13,502 bases of DNA from DATDOO01 sp035293245 (GCA_035293245.1 DATDOO010000315.1:1-13502), one strand, 5' to 3'; positions 1-7,383 are shown, numbered from the stretch's first letter. The notes: generated by a model from the letters alone, not told the origin. Made by a program: numbers and translations.

Positions 1-2
1 GG

Positions 3-1418
3 CTGGCGAAGAAGGCTTTCTCCGCGACCGAACTGACCCAGGCGTATCTTGCCAACATGGAGAAGGCGCGCGCGCTCAACGCCTATATCGTCGAGACGCC
101 CGACAGGGCGCTGGCCATGGCCGCCGAGTCCGACCGGCGCATCGCTGCCGGCAAAGCGCGGGCGTTGGAAGGCGTGCCCCTCGGCATCAAGGATTTGTTC
201 GCCACCAGGGGCGTCCATACCCAGGCGGCCAGCCACGTGCTCGATGCCTTCAAGCCGACCTATGACTCAACCGTGACCGCCAACCTGTTCGGCGACGGGG
301 CGGTGATGCTGGGCAAGCTCAACATGGACGAATTCGCCATGGGCTCGTCCAACGAAACCAGCTACTACGGCCCGGTGAAGAATCCCTGGGACCTGAACAC
401 CGTGCCCGGCGGCTCCTCCGGCGGCTCGGCGGCGGCGGTCGCCGCGCGCCTGACTCCGGCCGCCACCGGCACCGATACCGGCGGCTCCATCCGCCAGCCG
501 GCGGCGTTCTGCGGCATCAGCGGCATCAAGCCCACCTACGGACTGGTGTCGCGCTGGGGCATGATCGCCTTCGCTTCCAGCCTCGACCAGGGCGGCCCCA
601 TGGCGCGCACCGCCGAGGACTGCGCCCTCCTCTTGGAAGCCATGAGCGGCTTCGACGACAAGGATTCCACCAGCCTGGACCGCCCGGTGGAAAACTACGC
701 CGCCAACCTGAACAACGACATCCGGGGCTTGCGCATCGGCCTGCCCAAGGAATTTTTCGACGCCGGGCTGGACAACGACGTGGCCCAGGTCGTCCAGGCC
801 GCGGTGGACGAATACCGCAAGCTGGGCGCGGAGATCAAGGAAATCTCCCTGCCCAACATGCAACTGTCCGTGCCCGTTTACTACGTGGTCGCCCCGGCGG
901 AGTGCTCCTCCAACCTGGCGCGCTTCGACGGCGTACGCTACGGCTACCGCTGCGAAAATCCCCGCGACCTGTCCGACCTCTACACCCGCTCGCGGGGCGA
1001 AGGCTTCGGCGCGGAGGTCCAGCGGCGCATCCTCATCGGCACCTATGCCCTGTCGGCCGGGTACTACGATGCCTATTACCTGAAAGCCCAGCAAATCCGC
1101 CGCCTGATCGGCGACGACTTCAAGCGCGCTTTCCAGGACGTGGACGTCATCCTCGGACCGACCGCGCCAAGCGTGGCGTTCCGCTTCGGCGCAAAAAGCG
1201 GCGATCCGGTGGCCATGTACCTGTCGGACATCTACACCATCGCCGTCAACCTGGCCGGCCTCCCCGCCATGTCCATTCCGGCGGGCTTTGCGCAAAACCT
1301 GCCCGTGGGCATGCAACTCATCGGCCCGCACTTCTCCGAAGGACGGCTGCTCAACGCGGCCCATCGCTACCAGCAGGTTAGCGACTGGCACAGGCGCACG
1401 CCGCCCGGTTTCGCCTGA
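3..1418 (+). CDS. gatA: Glutamyl-tRNA(Gln)/aspartyl-tRNA(Asn) amidotransferase subunit A (5' end cut by window)
   Basis: GatA is the glutaminase subunit of the cytoplasmic GatCAB complex. It releases ammonia from glutamine so that misacylated Glu-tRNA(Gln) or Asp-tRNA(Asn) can be amidated. The frame is open from base 3, so 471 residues are visible; the ATG at 57 is internal. The amidase signature is complete. Numbered from the Met at 57, the Lys-cisSer-Ser triad is K45 (GIKDLFA), S120 (PGGSSGGSAAAVAA) and S144 (TDTGGSIRQPA). Spacing between the triad residues matches the family, which suggests that only about 16 N-terminal residues lie outside the window. The C-terminal part (AGLPAMSIPAG, LPVGMQLIGP) is also typical of GatA rather than of generic amidases. 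A strong hairpin follows the TGA stop, and gatB does not follow, although many genomes have gatCAB in that order. Identification is secure. Confidence 0.97.
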   Translation: MAKKAFSATELTQAYLANMEKARALNAYIVETPDRALAMAAESDRRIAAGKARALEGVPLGIKDLFATRGVHTQAASHVLDAFKPTYDSTVTANLFGDGAVMLGKLNMDEFAMGSSNETSYYGPVKNPWDLNTVPGGSSGGSAAAVAARLTPAATGTDTGGSIRQPAAFCGISGIKPTYGLVSRWGMIAFASSLDQGGPMARTAEDCALLLEAMSGFDDKDSTSLDRPVENYAANLNNDIRGLRIGLPKEFFDAGLDNDVAQVVQAAVDEYRKLGAEIKEISLPNMQLSVPVYYVVAPAECSSNLARFDGVRYGYRCENPRDLSDLYTRSRGEGFGAEVQRRILIGTYALSAGYYDAYYLKAQQIRRLIGDDFKRAFQDVDVILGPTAPSVAFRFGAKSGDPVAMYLSDIYTIAVNLAGLPAMSIPAGFAQNLPVGMQLIGPHFSEGRLLNAAHRYQQVSDWHRRTPPGFA

Positions 1419-1424
1419 TTGCTC

Positions 1425-1451
1425 CCACGCCGCTTGCGGGAAGCGGCGTGG
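1425..1451 (+). terminator. Rho-independent-type terminator after gatA
   Basis: A perfect 11-bp stem (CCACGCCGCTT at 1425-1435 paired with AAGCGGCGTGG at 1441-1451) closes a GCGGG loop seven bases after the gatA stop codon. The downstream tract (CGTTCTCATTT) is only moderately T-rich, so efficiency is uncertain. Its position argues that the gatA transcript ends here and that the oxidase gene has its own promoter. Confidence 0.75.
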
Positions 1452-1461
1452 CGTTCTCATT

Positions 1462-1476
1462 TGAAAGTCATTATCA
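1462..1476 (+). promoter_or_regulatory. Fur-box-like sequence before the multicopper oxidase
   Basis: The 15-mer TGAAAGTCATTATCA matches 12 of the 14 defined positions of the 7-1-7 Fur model (TGATAATnATTATCA), with a perfect right half. It ends 25 bases before the oxidase ATG, where a repressor could block transcription initiation. A weaker partial match (TGATAATGA) occurs in the opposite arm of the inverted repeat. Iron control of the oxidase is an inference from this similarity. No clear -10/-35 pair was found next to it. Confidence 0.4.
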
Positions 1477-1512
1477 TTCGTGGCTGATTTAATCGCCACG
1501 CATGATAATGAC
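1467..1512. repeat. Long inverted repeat spanning the oxidase start codon
   Basis: The left arm GTCATTATCATTCGTGGC (1467-1484) and the right arm GCCACGCATGATAATGAC (1495-1512) are reverse complements at 17 of 18 positions. Inside the loop, GATT (1486-1489) and AATC (1491-1494) can extend the stem with one bulged T at 1485. In RNA this would fold into a hairpin of about 22 bp that buries both candidate start codons of the oxidase (ATG at 1502 and 1508). It may be an operator dyad, a translational switch or a small palindromic repeat; the sequence alone does not decide. Confidence 0.85.
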
Positions 1513-2629
1513 GCCCAGATCCGCTTCCACTCTCGCCGCTGTCCTGGCGTTCGCCGGCGCCGCGCTCCCTGCTTTCGCCGAGACCCGCACTTACTACATT
1601 GCCGCCGAGGACGTGTTGTGGGACTACGCGCCGTCCTATCCCAACAATCCGCTGCACGGCCACGAGTTCCACGACAAGGAAAAGGTCTTCGTGGCGGACA
1701 ACGGCGTGGATCGCATCGGCCACCGCTACTGGAAGGCGCGCTACGTGGAATACGCCGACGCCGGCTTCACCACCCCCAAGCCGCGTGCACCGGAGTGGGA
1801 GTACCTGGGCGTCCTGGGGCCGGCGATCCTGGCCAACGTGGGCGACACGGTGAAGGTGGTGTTCAGGAACAAGCTGGAATACCTGCCGGCTTCCGTGCAC
1901 CCCCACGGACTGTTCTACCGCAAGGACAGCGAGGGCACGCCTTACCAGGACGGCACGTCCGGAGCTGACAAGGCCGACGACGCGGTGGCTCCCGGCCAGA
2001 CTTACACCTATACCTGGGAAGTGCCGGAGCGCGCCGGCCCCGGCCCGTCCGACCCCAATTCCATCGTCTGGCTGTACCACTCCCACGTGGACGAAACCGC
2101 CGACACCAACACCGGCCTGGCCGGGCCGATCATCGTCTCGCGCAAGGGCGAGCGCGACCGCCAGGGCAGGTTGAAAGGCGTGGACCGGGAGTTCGTGGTG
2201 CTGTTCAGCGTCTTCGACGAGAACGCCAGCCTGTTGCTGGACAAGAACGTCAAGGCGTTTGCGCCGCGCGCCAAGCTCGACGACGCGGACTTCCAGGAAA
2301 GCAACCTCATGCACGGCATGAACGGCTATGTCTACGGCAACCTGCCGGGCCTGGTCATGCGGGAAGGGGAAAACGTGCGCTGGTACCAGATCGGCCTGGG
2401 CACGGAAGTGGACCTGCACACCCCGCACTGGCACGGCAACACCCTGCTGGACGACGGCCGGCGGGTGGACGTGCTGAATTTGTTGCCCGCCACCCACGCC
2501 ACCGTGGACATGCGCCCCGACAACCCCGGCGTGTGGATGTACCACTGCCACGTCAACGACCACATCGAAGCCGGCATGATGGCCAGTTACAAGGTGGAGC
2601 CCGGGGAAGGCAGGCGCGCCGCCCGCTGA
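1502..2629 (+). CDS. Secreted two-domain multicopper oxidase (type B, laccase/ceruloplasmin-like)
   Basis: A 375-residue protein with an N-terminal signal peptide (residues 1-26, ending ALPAFA before ETRTYY), so the mature enzyme should be periplasmic. It has two cupredoxin domains. Domain 1 holds HPHG (H133, H135) and YHSH (H193, H195). Domain 2 holds HTPHWH (H306, H309, H311) and HCHVNDHIEAGM (H348, C349, H350, H354, M359). All ligands for one type-1 copper and a trinuclear T2/T3 cluster are present. Domain 1 has HSH rather than HCH, so the T1 copper is only in domain 2, the type B arrangement of small two-domain laccases, which work as trimers. The substrate (phenols, Fe2+ or Cu+) cannot be read from the sequence; the Fur-like box upstream would suit a ferroxidase. 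There is no convincing Shine-Dalgarno sequence, and ATG 1508 is an equally plausible start giving a slightly shorter signal peptide. Confidence 0.9.
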   Translation: MIMTPRSASTLAAVLAFAGAALPAFAETRTYYIAAEDVLWDYAPSYPNNPLHGHEFHDKEKVFVADNGVDRIGHRYWKARYVEYADAGFTTPKPRAPEWEYLGVLGPAILANVGDTVKVVFRNKLEYLPASVHPHGLFYRKDSEGTPYQDGTSGADKADDAVAPGQTYTYTWEVPERAGPGPSDPNSIVWLYHSHVDETADTNTGLAGPIIVSRKGERDRQGRLKGVDREFVVLFSVFDENASLLLDKNVKAFAPRAKLDDADFQESNLMHGMNGYVYGNLPGLVMREGENVRWYQIGLGTEVDLHTPHWHGNTLLDDGRRVDVLNLLPATHATVDMRPDNPGVWMYHCHVNDHIEAGMMASYKVEPGEGRRAAR

Positions 2630-2694
2630 GGCGCGGCCGCCCGGCTTTTGTCGCGTTTTCTGCTCCTTACCCCTTCCCGCGCCCAGTCCGGGGC

Positions 2695-2713
2695 AACTTT
2701 TACGAACTTTTTA
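2695..2713 (+). promoter_or_regulatory. Candidate KdpE-type direct-repeat operator for kdp
   Basis: Two T-rich direct repeats, AACTTTTA (2695-2702) and AACTTTTTA (2705-2713), start exactly 10 bases apart, about 100 bp before the first kdp-region ORF. OmpR-family response regulators such as KdpE bind direct repeats spaced about one helical turn, and the known E. coli kdp site is similarly T-rich. The assignment is an inference. No clear promoter hexamers were found, and no kdpDE genes are in the window. Confidence 0.3.
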
Positions 2714-2720
2714 TCCGTCG

Positions 2721-2773
2721 GGGTCTATCGTTAGACCCGAAGACGCCGGCCGTCCCCCTGTGAGCGACCGGCG
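2721..2773 (+). repeat. Two consecutive hairpins in the kdp upstream/leader region
   Basis: The first hairpin is a perfect 7-bp stem, GGGTCTA (2721-2727) with TAGACCC (2732-2738), closing a 4-base loop. The second is a 9-bp stem with one mismatch, CGCCGGCCG (2744-2752) with CGACCGGCG (2765-2773). They lie between the candidate KdpE repeats and the first ORF at 2810. They could be operator dyads, or RNA structure if transcription starts upstream of them. Apart from these and the direct repeats, nothing else was recognised between 2630 and 2809. Confidence 0.45.
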
Positions 2774-2809
2774 GTTGAGTTTCCTCACTGTATCCAAGAG
2801 AGGTTTCCG

Positions 2810-2902
2810 ATGGATTTCGCCTTTCTCGCCCTGACCGTCGCGTTTTCCCTCGTTACCGTCGTCCTGGCGTACGGCTGCGAAAAATTGCGGGGGCGGTCAT
2901 GA
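2810..2902 (+). CDS. 30-residue single-pass membrane peptide upstream of kdpF
   Basis: The ATG at 2810 follows a good ribosome binding site (AGAGG at 2799-2803, 6-base spacing). The peptide MDFAFLALTVAFSLVTVVLA continues to a YGCEKLRGRS tail: one hydrophobic helix with a basic C-terminus, so N-out/C-in topology is likely. Its TGA (2900-2902) overlaps the kdpF ATG (2899-2901) as ATGA, the usual sign of translational coupling. Small membrane ORFs of this shape occur just before kdpF in various proteobacterial kdp operons, from general knowledge, but no function is established to my knowledge. It may be an extra small subunit or a translation-initiating leader. Coding is well supported by the ribosome binding site, the overlap and its hydrophobic composition. 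Confidence 0.7.
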   Translation: MDFAFLALTVAFSLVTVVLAYGCEKLRGRS

Positions 2903-2988
2903 GTTGGCTGTATCTGCTCAGCGGCGGCCTGGTCCTGCTGGTCTTCGTCTATCTGGTCGCTGCGCTGCTGTTTCCGGAGAAATTCTGA
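2899..2988 (+). CDS. kdpF: K+-transporting ATPase small subunit KdpF
   Basis: A 29-residue single-helix membrane protein, MSWLYLLSGGLVLLVFVYLV followed by AALLFPEKF. Length, hydrophobicity and position immediately before kdpA all match KdpF, the lipid-like subunit that stabilises the KdpFABC complex in the inner membrane. It overlaps the preceding small ORF (ATGA) and the following kdpA (TGATG at 2986-2990), so the three reading frames are translationally coupled. Confidence 0.9.
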   Translation: MSWLYLLSGGLVLLVFVYLVAALLFPEKF

Positions 2989-4811
2989 TGAGCGGCATGG
3001 GCTTGTTGCAGATTGCGATTTATCTCGTCGTCCTCCTGGCGCTGGTCAAGCCGCTCGGCGGTTACATGGCGCGCATTTACCGGAACGAGCCGGCGGGTTT
3101 GAACCGCTGGCTGGCGCCGCTGGAAAGCCTCCTGTACCGGTTGGGCGGGATCGATCCGACCCAGGAGATGCGCTGGACGGATTACGCCGTCGCCTTGCTG
3201 ATCTTCAACCTGCTGGGCGCATTGGCGCTCTTTGCCTTGCAGCGGCTACAAGGATATCTGCCACTCAATCCCCAGGGACTGCCCGGCGTCAGTCCCGACT
3301 CGGCTTTTAACACGGCGGTGAGTTTCGCCACCAACACCAACTGGCAGGGCTACGGCGGCGAGACCACCCTGAGCTACCTGACCCAGATGCTGGGGTTGAC
3401 GGTGCAGAACTTCCTGTCCGCCGCCTCGGGCATGGCCGTGCTGGTGGCGCTGATCCGTGGCTTTACGCGCAAGAATACGGACACCCTCGGCAATTTCTGG
3501 GTGGACCTGACCCGCAGCGTCCTTTACATCCTGCTGCCCCTGTCGCTGGTCCTGGCTTTGTTGCTGGTCGGCCAGGGCGTGGTGCAGACCTTCAGCCCGT
3601 ATAAAACCGTGCCCCTGGCCGAGACGTCTTGCCATAAACAGAGTGTAGGTTGGGGTGAGTCTGCGAACCCCAACGTCTGTGGCCAGGGCGACAAGTTGGG
3701 GTTCCTGTCGTCACCCCAACCTACTCTTCCTGGATTGCAACAACCTCAGGAACAAATCCTGGCCCTGGGCCCGGCAGCCTCCCAGGTGGCCATCAAGCAG
3801 TTGGGCACCAACGGCGGCGGCTTCTTCAACGTCAACTCGGCCCATCCTTTCGAGAACCCGACCCCGCTGTCCAACTTCCTGGAAATGCTGGCCATCCTGC
3901 TGATCCCGGCGGCGCTCTGTTACACCTTCGGCGTCATGGTGGGCGACACCCGCCAGGGCTGGGCCATCCTGGCCGCCATGACCGTGATGTTCGTCGCTCT
4001 CCTTTTCGTCTCCGTACCGGCGGAGCAAAGCGGCAATCCGGTTTTGAATGCCCTGGGCGTCGATCCGGCCGGCGGCAACATGGAAGGCAAGGAAACCCGT
4101 TTCGGTATCGTCAACTCCGCCCTCTGGGCGGTGGCCACCACGGCCGCGTCCAACGGTTCGGTGAATGCCATGCACGATTCCTTCACGCCCCTGGGCGGCA
4201 TGATTCCCATGTGGCTGATGCAACTGGGCGAGGTGATATACGGCGGCGTGGGATCCGGCCTGTACGGCATGATCGTGTTCGCCATCGTCGCCGTGTTCGT
4301 GGCGGGACTGATGATCGGCCGCACGCCGGAGTACCTGGGCAAGAAGATCGAGGCCTACGAGATGAAAATGGCGGCCATCGTCATTTTGATCCCACCCTTG
4401 CTGGTGCTGGGCGGCAGCGCCATCGCGGTGCTGGTCGACGTGGGCAAGTCCTCGGTGGCCAATCCCGGTGCCCACGGCTTCAGCGAAATCCTCTACGCCT
4501 TCTCCTCCGCCGGCAACAACAACGGCAGCGCCTTCGCCGGGCTGTCGGCCAACACGCCCTTCTACAACTTCATGCTGGGGCTGGCCATGCTATTCGCCCG
4601 CTATTGGCTGATGGTGCCGGTGCTGGCTATCGCGGGCAACCTGGCGAGCAAGAAAACCGTGCCTTCCGGCCCCGGTACCCTGCCGACGCACACGCCACTG
4701 TTCGTGGGCCTGCTGATCGGCACGGTGATCATCGTCGGTGCGCTCACTTTCATCCCGGCTTTGGCGCTGGGACCGGTGGTGGAGCATCTGGCCGCGGTTG
4801 GCACGAAATAA
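2988..4811 (+). CDS. kdpA: K+-transporting ATPase potassium-binding subunit KdpA, with an in-frame REP-derived insertion
   Basis: KdpA is the K+-selective channel-like subunit of the KdpFABC pump in the inner membrane. The start at 2988 is chosen from the TGATG overlap with kdpF and GGAG at 2976-2979, giving 607 residues; an earlier in-frame ATG at 2904 would engulf kdpF in another frame. All four selectivity-filter repeats are visible: TNTNWQGYGGE (115-125), LGTNGGGFFNVNSAHPFENP (from 272), TTAASNGSVNAMHD, and SSAGNNNGSAFAGL. E. coli KdpA has 557 residues. Much of the excess here lies in the external loop before the second filter repeat, where residues 220-246 are encoded by a palindromic element. 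No stop or frameshift results, so the protein should still fold if the loop tolerates about 30 extra residues. The next kdp gene, kdpB, lies 3.7 kb further on, separated by a minus-strand gene pair. Confidence 0.96.
   Translation: MSGMGLLQIAIYLVVLLALVKPLGGYMARIYRNEPAGLNRWLAPLESLLYRLGGIDPTQEMRWTDYAVALLIFNLLGALALFALQRLQGYLPLNPQGLPGVSPDSAFNTAVSFATNTNWQGYGGETTLSYLTQMLGLTVQNFLSAASGMAVLVALIRGFTRKNTDTLGNFWVDLTRSVLYILLPLSLVLALLLVGQGVVQTFSPYKTVPLAETSCHKQSVGWGESANPNVCGQGDKLGFLSSPQPTLPGLQQPQEQILALGPAASQVAIKQLGTNGGGFFNVNSAHPFENPTPLSNFLEMLAILLIPAALCYTFGVMVGDTRQGWAILAAMTVMFVALLFVSVPAEQSGNPVLNALGVDPAGGNMEGKETRFGIVNSALWAVATTAASNGSVNAMHDSFTPLGGMIPMWLMQLGEVIYGGVGSGLYGMIVFAIVAVFVAGLMIGRTPEYLGKKIEAYEMKMAAIVILIPPLLVLGGSAIAVLVDVGKSSVANPGAHGFSEILYAFSSAGNNNGSAFAGLSANTPFYNFMLGLAMLFARYWLMVPVLAIAGNLASKKTVPSGPGTLPTHTPLFVGLLIGTVIIVGALTFIPALALGPVVEHLAAVGTK
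3645..3724. repeat. Inverted pair of GTAG-type REP palindromes (BIME-like) inside kdpA
   Basis: The 80-bp element begins GTAGGTTGGGGTGA (3645-3658) and ends with its exact complement TCACCCCAACCTAC (3711-3724). Each end is itself a hairpin: GTTGGGGT (3649-3656) with ACCCCAAC (3667-3674), and GTTGGGGT (3695-3702) with ACCCCAAC (3713-3720). A GTAG foot precedes the first stem, and its complement CTAC follows the second. A 5' GTAG next to an imperfect palindrome is the hallmark of REP sequences mobilised by RAYT (REP-associated tyrosine) transposases, and two facing REPs form a BIME. The kdpA frame reads through it from GTA (V220) to ACT (T246). No second copy was noticed in the window, and no target-site duplication is evident. 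Confidence 0.85.
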
Positions 4812-4874
4812 TCGTAATTTTCTGGTAAAGCAGGTTTGCGCGAGGCGATGGAATCCGTCCCCGTGATCGTGCCG

Positions 4875-7358
4875 TCAAACAGCAACCGCAGTTGCGATCA
4901 GGTTTTCGACTACGTTGTACAGGTCGACATCGGTTTCCGGGGTACGGATCGAAATGATGAGCGCGTAACGCGCTGTCTTGTCGTACCTTTCCTGTTTCTT
5001 GCGGGTTTTCCACCAGCCGGTGACCGGAAATACGGCGAGAACGCCGCGTGCGGCCAAAGCGGCTGCGGTTCCCGTCCAGGTGTCGGAATGCAATGAACCC
5101 AGGTGGCGCAAATTCGTACCGAGGCTCCAACCGGGATCGGAGCCGCCGCCAGCATAACCGCCCTCCTCTTCGTCACGCACTCGTTGATTGATGCGTTTGC
5201 GGAAATCGTCGATGGGCTCTTCCGGCCGCTTGACCTCGAAGCGAAGCCCATGGGATTCGTAGCGATACCGCCCGCCGCCGCCCCGTTCGACAATGCCGGG
5301 GCTGGGTTCGATGAAATAGGAAAGCGTTACGCGCAGTTCGACCGGCACTTCTCCCAGGCTTTCCAAAGCGTCCTTGGGCCAAGGCAAGGAGTGCAGGTGC
5401 ATATCGCGCAATTTCGGCTCGCCGCTTCCCTCGCGCATGAACGGCTGCAATTCGTCTTGAACGATCAGCGTCAGAGAATTGCTGGCGCTCCATAACGCGC
5501 GTTCGATGTTGGGGACGCCGAAACCGCAGTGGCGGATCAAATTTTCGTAGTCCCTGCTGCGTCTCCGCGAGTCGAGAAAATCGTTTCGCATTTGCGGCGT
5601 CCATTCCGCTGAATGCACGATGAGCGCTCGTATCGTCTCCGGCCACAGGTTTGGATATTGGGCCGTCAGTTGCGCGGTCATGCGGGAACCTAAGGCGGTA
5701 GCGGCGCTGGTAGCATTACTCGTAGTCAGCAACCGCGAGGTTATGTCGTGGCAAGTCGTCAGCAAATCGAGGCTGGGCATGGTGACCGGGCCAATGGCAT
5801 TCATGCCGACATTGCCGCCTTCAAATACGACATCCGGCTTTAAAGGCCAGTGCTTTTGCCACGTGGCGGAAGTGGTGCTGAACGGACTCAAACCGCCCGC
5901 CGCCGCAATGGGAATAAATCCCGAAGTGTCCAGTTCCGTGATGCGTACTTTCTGTGTGTACGCGCCAACTGTCAGAACATTCCAGGCCTGCCCCGGATCG
6001 TGAATGCTGTCGGTGGTATTGCTGGTCGGGTAATCTTGCCAAGCCTGATGGTCGTTGACGTTTCCGGCCGACACCACGATGAGGCGTGGCGACAAGCCTT
6101 CGCCGTCCACGTCGCAGGCCAAACGATCCAGCGTTGCCGACCAGGCGGACGGCCTGCCCCGATCACGATTGTCCTTGGCTGTCACCGCCATGTTGAATAC
6201 CCGCTTGCGATACGGCGCAGAAACTTCCGGGCGGCTTACCGCTTCCAGCGTCAGATTGCCATGATGGCGGCCGGCGTTGCCGCCATCGTGCGGCAAGAGT
6301 TTCACTGATTCGAGACGATGCCCCAGTACAACCTGGTTTGAACTTGCCATGGCCTCGGTCAAATCGCCCCAAGCCGCCAAACCAGCCATTTCCGTACCGT
6401 GGCCGTCTCTGTCGTCCACGCCCCAAACCGGCTCAACGGTATGGAGGTCGCGTGACGCCAAGAGCGGAGCGAGCAACGGATGTCCCGCATTGATGCCGGT
6501 GTCGAGGATGCAGACGTGGGGGGCGTTTTCATCAGGCCATTGCGTCCGCCCAAGCAAATTGTCCACCCACTCGCGCTGTTCCGTTGGCTTCAAGGCATCG
6601 AAGAATTCGGCGGTTTCCTTGGCGCGGCGTAGCTCCGCCACGTTGTTGAGCAGCATCACCGATTGTTTGATCTGCCGTTGCGTACCGCGCATGAGCAGGA
6701 CCATGCGATCCGGGAAGTGCAATTCGTCGCGCGAAAGTTCAAAGCCGATTTGCCCAGCGATGGCACGAAAACCGTGGATGGTCACGTTTCTGTCCCCCGA
6801 CGCGGACAGCCAGACCTCCCACCAGATCGCTTCGTCTTCCGAAGCCGGGAGCGCCGATAAATCGTCCGTCCACAACTCGTTGAAGGCGGCGACGCGGATT
6901 TCCTGGATGGTGTTGATCAGCCTTTTATGGTCAAAGGGCACGCCGTCGCTTCTTTTTCGCTCGGCCAAGTAGTCCGTGATCTTCCGTTCGAACACATCCA
7001 ACTTACCATCGGGTACGAAGACGGTAGCGTAGGTGTGATGTTGGTCATGCCGGACATTGCGTAATTCGATGCCGGCCGTGGCATCGGAAAGGCTTTGTAT
7101 CGCCAACTCCACATCAGGGAGGCTGGAAAACTGGATTTGCAGCCCCAAGCCATAAGCGATGCCTGCCTGCTGTTGTTGACGCGTGGCTTCTTCGGCGATG
7201 GGTTTGAGCGTGGACAACTGGCTGAACAATGCTTGTCCGTGTGCGGCCCGGTCGGGAGGTTCGGGCGGCGGTGGGATGGTAATTTTCTTCTTGATTGGGC
7301 GATAACGCTCAATTTGGGAAGTGTTGGCGAGAACGAAATGAGGGCGACGGTCTTCCAT
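4875..7358 (-). CDS. ietS: Subtilisin-like (S8) serine protease, IetS-like toxin/defence effector
   Basis: An 827-residue protein without a signal peptide, so it should act in the cytoplasm. An N-terminal region of about 270 residues precedes the subtilase domain. The catalytic triad is complete: D286 (CILDTGI), H320 (DGHGTEMAG) and S551 (TTSNATSAATAL, where most subtilases have GTSxA). The oxyanion-hole Asn is N433 (VVSAGN). About 250 further residues follow the catalytic Ser. The start (ATG, minus strand, 7358) fits the MEDRRPHFVL opening, but the ribosome binding site is weak. A AAA+ ATPase gene ends 25 bp upstream. This protease/ATPase pair matches IetAS, described on an Agrobacterium Ti plasmid as toxin IetS and antitoxin IetA, and later reported as an anti-phage system. 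The gene converges on kdpA with 63 bp between the stops. One counted line (6661-6720) has 35/60 G+C, against 43/60 for a kdpB line (10081-10140). The substrate is unknown. Confidence 0.85.
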   Translation of the reverse strand: MEDRRPHFVLANTSQIERYRPIKKKITIPPPPEPPDRAAHGQALFSQLSTLKPIAEEATRQQQQAGIAYGLGLQIQFSSLPDVELAIQSLSDATAGIELRNVRHDQHHTYATVFVPDGKLDVFERKITDYLAERKRSDGVPFDHKRLINTIQEIRVAAFNELWTDDLSALPASEDEAIWWEVWLSASGDRNVTIHGFRAIAGQIGFELSRDELHFPDRMVLLMRGTQRQIKQSVMLLNNVAELRRAKETAEFFDALKPTEQREWVDNLLGRTQWPDENAPHVCILDTGINAGHPLLAPLLASRDLHTVEPVWGVDDRDGHGTEMAGLAAWGDLTEAMASSNQVVLGHRLESVKLLPHDGGNAGRHHGNLTLEAVSRPEVSAPYRKRVFNMAVTAKDNRDRGRPSAWSATLDRLACDVDGEGLSPRLIVVSAGNVNDHQAWQDYPTSNTTDSIHDPGQAWNVLTVGAYTQKVRITELDTSGFIPIAAAGGLSPFSTTSATWQKHWPLKPDVVFEGGNVGMNAIGPVTMPSLDLLTTCHDITSRLLTTSNATSAATALGSRMTAQLTAQYPNLWPETIRALIVHSAEWTPQMRNDFLDSRRRSRDYENLIRHCGFGVPNIERALWSASNSLTLIVQDELQPFMREGSGEPKLRDMHLHSLPWPKDALESLGEVPVELRVTLSYFIEPSPGIVERGGGGRYRYESHGLRFEVKRPEEPIDDFRKRINQRVRDEEEGGYAGGGSDPGWSLGTNLRHLGSLHSDTWTGTAAALAARGVLAVFPVTGWWKTRKKQERYDKTARYALIISIRTPETDVDLYNVVENLIATAVAV

Positions 7359-7383
7359 GTCTTCGCAACCGAGTTAGGGATGG

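Noticed and set aside
267..2563. Long minus-strand open frames opposite gatA (267-1499) and the oxidase (1457-2563)
   Set aside because: Both lie antisense to genes with complete family motifs and show the biased composition of GC-driven shadow frames.
2615..2635. CGCGCC/GGCGCG hairpin at the end of the oxidase gene as a terminator
   Set aside because: Only 6 bp, overlapping the stop codon, with no T-tract directly after it; not strong enough to call.
2904..2987. An ATG-initiated N-terminal extension of KdpA from 2904
   Set aside because: It would overlap all of kdpF in another frame, and its translation is not membrane-like; the TGATG coupling and GGAG at 2976-2979 support 2988.
3655..3903. 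A separate small + strand gene inside the kdpA insertion region
   Set aside because: It is in another frame with Arg/Pro/Ser-rich shadow composition, whereas the kdpA frame remains open and resumes conserved KdpA sequence.
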